From: BRH-c54 sp036567945 | GTDB lineage: Bacteria > Bacteroidota > Bacteroidia > Flavobacteriales_E > Vicingaceae | Length of the DNA stretch: 27,696 bases | Direction of reading: 5' to 3' | Assembly (NCBI GenBank): GCA_036567945.1 | Contig: DATCTM010000075.1 | Location: 1-27,696 of the forward strand | In this document: piece after piece, positions 24,826 through 27,696 of the stretch | Layout of the letters: the number at the start of each line of letters is the position of its first letter | Numbering within the stretch: position 1 is the stretch's first letter | Notes under the pieces: generated by a model | Told to the model about the DNA's origin: nothing | Databases searched by the model: none | What the model saw: the letters and a program-made list of their open reading frames with translations, nothing else | Program-made: the position numbers and the translations under genes

Positions 24826-25761
24826 ATGAAATTGTATATGAAAAAATATATATTAATATTGGTTTTGATATTGTCAGGAAGTACAGTATTTGCTCAGCAA
24901 TTACCTCACTTTAGTCAATATTATTTGAATGATTTTTTGATTAATCCTGCGATAGCTGGTACTAGAGATTATTTTGAAGGAAAATCAAGTCATCGTTATC
25001 AATGGGAAGGAATTACCGATGCTCCTCGTACGTATACGTTAAGTGTGAATGGACCAATGAAAAATGAAAAGATGGGGTTGGGAGGATATTTATTTACCGA
25101 TATGGTAGGACCAACAAGAAGAACAGGTTTTAATTTGGCTTACTCTTATCATGTTAGGTTAAACGAAACCTTAAAATTATCATTTGGACTTTCTGCCGGA
25201 TTATTACAATTTATGATAGACGGTTCTAAAGTTACGTTAAGAGATGAGGGAGATGTTATTTTAACCAATGGAGTACAAAAGGTATTGGTGCCCGATGCGG
25301 GTTTTGGAACCTATTTATATCATGAGAAATATTATGTGGGATTTTCTGCACCACAATTATTGAACAGCAGAGTAAAGTTTTTTAACGAAGGAGATAATCC
25401 AAACGGAAATTTACCAGCTCATTTTTTCTTGACAGGGGGTTATAAGTTTGATATAACGGATGATTTTATGTTGGAGCCCTCTTTTTTTGTAAAATATATA
25501 TCTCCTGCTCCTGTAATGTATGACGGTAGCTTAAGAATAATGTACAAACAGAAAGTTTGGTTGGCAGGTACCTATCGTCATCGCGATGCGGTTGCTGTTT
25601 CGGTGGGTTATTTGATTTACGATTATTTTACTGTAGCTTATGCGTATGATTTTACCACCACTAATTTAAAAAATTACAATAATGGTTCTCATGAGTTGAT
25701 GATAGGTATTAGGTTTCATAAAAATGAACCCAAAACAACATCAGCTCCTTCAATAAATTAA
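24826..25761 (+). CDS. PorP/SprF-family T9SS outer-membrane protein
   Basis: The 311-residue protein starts with a signal peptide (MKKYILILVLILSGSTVFAQQ) and shows the family signature LPHFSQYYLNDFLINPAIAGTRDY, followed by amphipathic beta strands such as MGLGGYLFTDMVGPTRRTGF, YSYHVRLNETLKLSFGLSAGLL and VAVSVGYLIYDYFTVAYAYDF, consistent with a 12-14 strand barrel. In F. johnsoniae SprF is specifically needed to export SprB, and type B cargo genes are usually paired with such a partner, so this protein most likely serves the adhesin encoded just upstream. The ATG at 24826 gives a four-residue extension; the ATG at 24838 (MKKYIL) is an equally good start. The unit ends at a strong terminator. 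Confidence 0.93.
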   Translation: MKLYMKKYILILVLILSGSTVFAQQLPHFSQYYLNDFLINPAIAGTRDYFEGKSSHRYQWEGITDAPRTYTLSVNGPMKNEKMGLGGYLFTDMVGPTRRTGFNLAYSYHVRLNETLKLSFGLSAGLLQFMIDGSKVTLRDEGDVILTNGVQKVLVPDAGFGTYLYHEKYYVGFSAPQLLNSRVKFFNEGDNPNGNLPAHFFLTGGYKFDITDDFMLEPSFFVKYISPAPVMYDGSLRIMYKQKVWLAGTYRHRDAVAVSVGYLIYDYFTVAYAYDFTTTNLKNYNNGSHELMIGIRFHKNEPKTTSAPSIN

Positions 25762-25781
25762 GAAGCTAATAAAAGCATATA

Positions 25782-25816
25782 AAAAAACCACTTTGGAACT
25801 CCAAAGTGGTTTTTTT
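25782..25816 (+). terminator. Rho-independent terminator of the adhesin operon
   Basis: CCACTTTGG (25788-25796) pairs perfectly with CCAAAGTGG (25801-25809) around AACT, extended by A and T runs on the two sides. It begins 21 bases after the SprF-like stop codon. Confidence 0.92.
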
Positions 25817-25898
25817 GTTTTGATACAAATAAATCTAAAAATATTAGCTTTATAAATTAGTATACTATGCTTGTTTTGACAATGAATGTAAAAAAAAC

Positions 25899-25929
25899 TT
25901 TGTTTGTTATGATGATTATTATACTTTCG
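25899..25929 (+). promoter_or_regulatory. Candidate promoter of the small exported protein and Gly-rich/HYR unit
   Basis: TTTG at 25899-25902 is followed after 19 bases by TACTTTCG at 25922-25929, one mismatch from TAnnTTTG, and the ATG at 25951 is 21 bases further. An alternative -7-like TAGCTTTA at 25844-25851 would serve a start at 25867. Confidence 0.4.
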
Positions 25930-25950
25930 CAAAAATTAAATTATTACAAG

Positions 25951-26343
25951 ATGACGAAAAGAAGTATTATTTATCCATTTTTAGTACTGATGACTATCGG
26001 TTCTGTTAGTGGAGGAGAATTGAAAATATTAACAGGTCAATCTATTACTATAGATGAAAACCTAAATCAATGGATTTTGGTGAAAGAAGATGCTGGTATC
26101 AAAGTTTATTTTATGAAAGTTGAGGAAGAAGGGATGTGTCAGATTAAAATTAAATTTGAAAATACTAGTGCTCAAGAATTAAATATTACTTGGTCAGTAA
26201 GCAAAGATGAAACTATAATAGTAAATAATCAACAAATAACAGTTTCTGCTAATGGCTCAGAAGTTTTTATTGATTATGCTTCACCTATACTATTTAGTCC
26301 AAAAGATGACTTTAATGATTTTATAATTTCAATTTTTAAATAA
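25951..26343 (+). CDS. Small exported protein of unknown function
   Basis: From the ATG at 25951 the product is 130 residues. It has an N-terminal export signal (MTKRSIIYPFLVLMTIGSVS) followed by a small beta-rich domain: NQWILVKEDAGIKVYFMKVE, IKIKFENTSAQELNITW, and VNNQQITVSANGSEVFI. The pattern of short strands resembles a single Ig-like or C2-like sandwich, but I recognise no family. The frame is open upstream to an ATG at 25867 (158 residues), which would add 28 residues before a second hydrophobic stretch; I prefer 25951 because it gives a proper signal peptide and follows a promoter-like sequence. The Gly-rich gene starts 6 bases after its stop, so the two are co-transcribed and the small protein may be an accessory to it. 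Confidence 0.7.
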   Translation: MTKRSIIYPFLVLMTIGSVSGGELKILTGQSITIDENLNQWILVKEDAGIKVYFMKVEEEGMCQIKIKFENTSAQELNITWSVSKDETIIVNNQQITVSANGSEVFIDYASPILFSPKDDFNDFIISIFK

Positions 26344-26349
26344 TTTACG

Positions 26350-27696
26350 ATGAAAAAACGCTTATTATCAATATTTGTATTAATATTCTCAATATTAATA
26401 AATTCTAATGTTAAATCTCAAACAACATATACTTTTACCAACTGTGGTGCCACTGGTCGTTTTGGACCAACACAAGCACAAGTTAATACAACTTATACAG
26501 GAGCAAACACACTGACTGGGAACGTTACGATTAATACTCAAGGAATTCAGGAGTGGTCTGTGCCAGCAAATGGTGTTTATTCTATTGAAGTAAGAGGTGC
26601 TCAAGGAGGAATATCCCCAACTTTTTTAGCAGGTGGTAATGGCGCCAGAATGATAGGAGAGTTTACTTTTACAGCAGGTCAATTATTAAAAGTAGCTGTT
26701 GGTCAACAAGGTCAAGCTTCTACTGATAGTCAAGGAGCTGGTGGTGGTGGTGGTTCTTTTGTGATGGATGCAGCTAATAATCCAATTATTATTGCCGGTG
26801 GTGGTGGTGGTGGTGCTAGAAGTGTTGATGCCAACATTATAGGGGTTACCGGTACTACTGCAAATAATGGTTTATGGGGAGGAAATGGAGGGACGGCTGG
26901 TCAAGGTGGTAATTGTGGTCCTTGCTCTAATATTGGAGGCGGAGGTGGAGGTGGAATCACCACTAATGGTTCAAATGGCACTCCAAGAACATCAACAGGG
27001 GGAGGATCTTTTTTAAACGGACTAATAGGAGGTCAGAATGAAGGTCCAGCAGCTACTGGTGGTGGCTTTGGAGGTGCTGGAGGAGGAGCTAATAATTGTG
27101 GCTACGGTGGTGGTGGCGGAGGTTACTCTGGTGGAGGTCCAGGTGGCTGGAACGGTGGTTGCGGTGGTAGTGGTGGCGGAGGTGCTTCTTTTAACTCTGG
27201 AACAAACCAATCTAATACAGCAGGGTTTAATACAGGAAATGGCATAGTTATAATTACTTTATTATGCCCATCTTCTGCTCCAACAATAACATGTCCTGCA
27301 AATATTGCTGTTAATAACGATGCAGGTAATTGTAGTGCTATTGTAAATTATACAACACCTTCTAATCCGTGTGCTACGACTGTTACTCAAACAGCAGGTT
27401 TGCCAAGTGGTTCAGCTTTTCCGGTAGGAATAACAACTAATACTTTTCAAGCAACAAATGCTTTTGGTACAACAACTTGTTCTTTTACAGTAACGGTAAG
27501 TGATAATGAAAATCCAACGATAACTTGTCCGGCCGATATAACCATAAACACAGATGCAGGACAATGTACATCAACAGCAGCCATAGGCACAGCCACAGGT
27601 ACAGACAACTGCGGAACACCAACGATAACCAATGATGCACCGGCAAGTTTTCCAATAGGAAATACAACAGTAACCTGGACATCAACAGATGGATCA
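26350..27696 (+). CDS. Secreted glycine-rich protein with HYR repeats (partial, runs off the window)
   Basis: The frame is open from the ATG at 26350 to the window end (449 codons, no stop). A signal peptide (MKKRLLSIFVLIFSILINS, cleavage near KSQ) is followed by about 50 residues, then a glycine-rich domain from about residue 70 to 297: WSVPANGVYSIEVRGAQGG, FTAGQLLKVAVGQQGQ, and many poly-Gly loops, as in bacterial Gly-rich sandwich domains related to the ALK-type fold. Two HYR (hyalin-like) Ig domains begin at about residue 311 (PTITCPANIAVNNDAGNC) and 389 (PTITCPADITINTDAGQC); the second is cut by the window edge. Proteins of this kind usually carry further HYR units and a T9SS tail, not visible here. 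A role in surface adhesion is likely but unproven. Codon use changes sharply in the second HYR unit (see findings). Confidence 0.88.
   Translation, partial: MKKRLLSIFVLIFSILINSNVKSQTTYTFTNCGATGRFGPTQAQVNTTYTGANTLTGNVTINTQGIQEWSVPANGVYSIEVRGAQGGISPTFLAGGNGARMIGEFTFTAGQLLKVAVGQQGQASTDSQGAGGGGGSFVMDAANNPIIIAGGGGGGARSVDANIIGVTGTTANNGLWGGNGGTAGQGGNCGPCSNIGGGGGGGITTNGSNGTPRTSTGGGSFLNGLIGGQNEGPAATGGGFGGAGGGANNCGYGGGGGGYSGGGPGGWNGGCGGSGGGGASFNSGTNQSNTAGFNTGNGIVIITLLCPSSAPTITCPANIAVNNDAGNCSAIVNYTTPSNPCATTVTQTAGLPSGSAFPVGITTNTFQATNAFGTTTCSFTVTVSDNENPTITCPADITINTDAGQCTSTAAIGTATGTDNCGTPTITNDAPASFPIGNTTVTWTSTDGS
26737..27186 (+). repeat. Glycine-codon-rich tract with triplet runs
   Basis: This stretch of coding sequence is dominated by GGT and GGA codons. 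It includes (GGT)5 at 26740-26754, (GGT)6 at 26797-26814 and mixed GGA/GGT/GGC runs near 26933-26955 and 27105-27123. It encodes the loops of the Gly-rich domain. Slippage in triplets would change loop length without breaking the frame. Spurious open frames on both strands arise from it. Confidence 0.75.
27280..27696 (+). repeat. Start of an HYR-domain tandem array
   Basis: Two successive units, beginning with PTITCPA near 27280 and 27517, share the pattern PTITCPA-x-I, N-x-DAG-x-C, then a hydrophobic F-P-x-G segment. The second unit is truncated at the window end, so the number of further units is unknown. Confidence 0.75.

Noticed and set aside
25867..25950. Upstream ATG at 25867 for the small exported protein
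   Set aside because: It would put a second hydrophobic stretch before a good signal peptide and place the promoter-like sequence inside the gene. It remains possible, so it is mentioned in the feature.
27022..27247. Thr/Val-rich open frames on both strands in the Gly-rich region
   Set aside because: Frame shadows of GGT/GGA runs; the continuous frame from 26350 explains the region.
27447..27685. Two minus-strand open frames near the window end
   Set aside because: Antisense to the HYR domains, which are clearly coded on the plus strand.

Overview
The window is an AT-rich chromosomal segment from a member of the Bacteroidota, most likely a flavobacterium-like lineage. Three things point there. 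There are C-terminal sorting domains of the type IX secretion system (T9SS), two of type A and one of type B (CHU_C), plus a PorP/SprF-family partner. Several gene types are typical of the phylum: DUF4293, the long Bacteroidota form of AIR synthase, type-2 PyrF, and a sirtuin lacking the zinc cysteines. Promoters resemble the Bacteroidota TTTG / TAnnTTTG pattern, and Shine-Dalgarno sequences are mostly absent.

Layout. 1-60 is the tail of an unidentified gene followed by a terminator. 131-5775 is a same-strand housekeeping run: purM, prfA, a secreted CarboxypepD_reg-like protein, pyrF, and a membrane SPFH/band-7 protein. 5859-6632 is a small T9SS type A cargo with a lamin-tail-like domain, converging across a perfect palindromic terminator on a minus-strand pair (9682-6724): a secreted tail-fibre-like protein with an S74 endosialidase-chaperone domain, and a second T9SS cargo. 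9880-14241 holds smaller housekeeping units: DUF4293 and a sirtuin (divergent), a minus-strand set of biotin carrier, lipoprotein and queG (13408-11185), and an alpha/beta hydrolase. 14405-25761 is a two-gene surface-adhesin operon: a 3470-residue SprB-like protein and its PorP/SprF partner, closed by a strong terminator. 25951-27696 starts a further secreted unit: a small exported protein of unknown function and a glycine-rich/HYR-repeat giant that runs off the window.

The most notable feature is the 14405-24817 protein. By hand count it has 38 SprB-type repeats, most with four cysteines instead of the expected two. The second cysteine of the N-terminal C-x(2-4)-C motif and the cysteine of an LCAG-like motif are lost together in six of the seven repeats lacking the former. 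The seventh has a new cysteine elsewhere, so every repeat keeps an even number. This predicts two disulfides per domain, about 71 along the array. A short CxxC-type repeat recurs roughly every fourth unit in the second half, suggesting the array grew by duplication of multi-domain blocks. No CRISPR array, rRNA, tRNA, insertion sequence or prophage was seen. No gene-free stretch exceeds 300 bases; the longest is 9683-9879 (197 bases).
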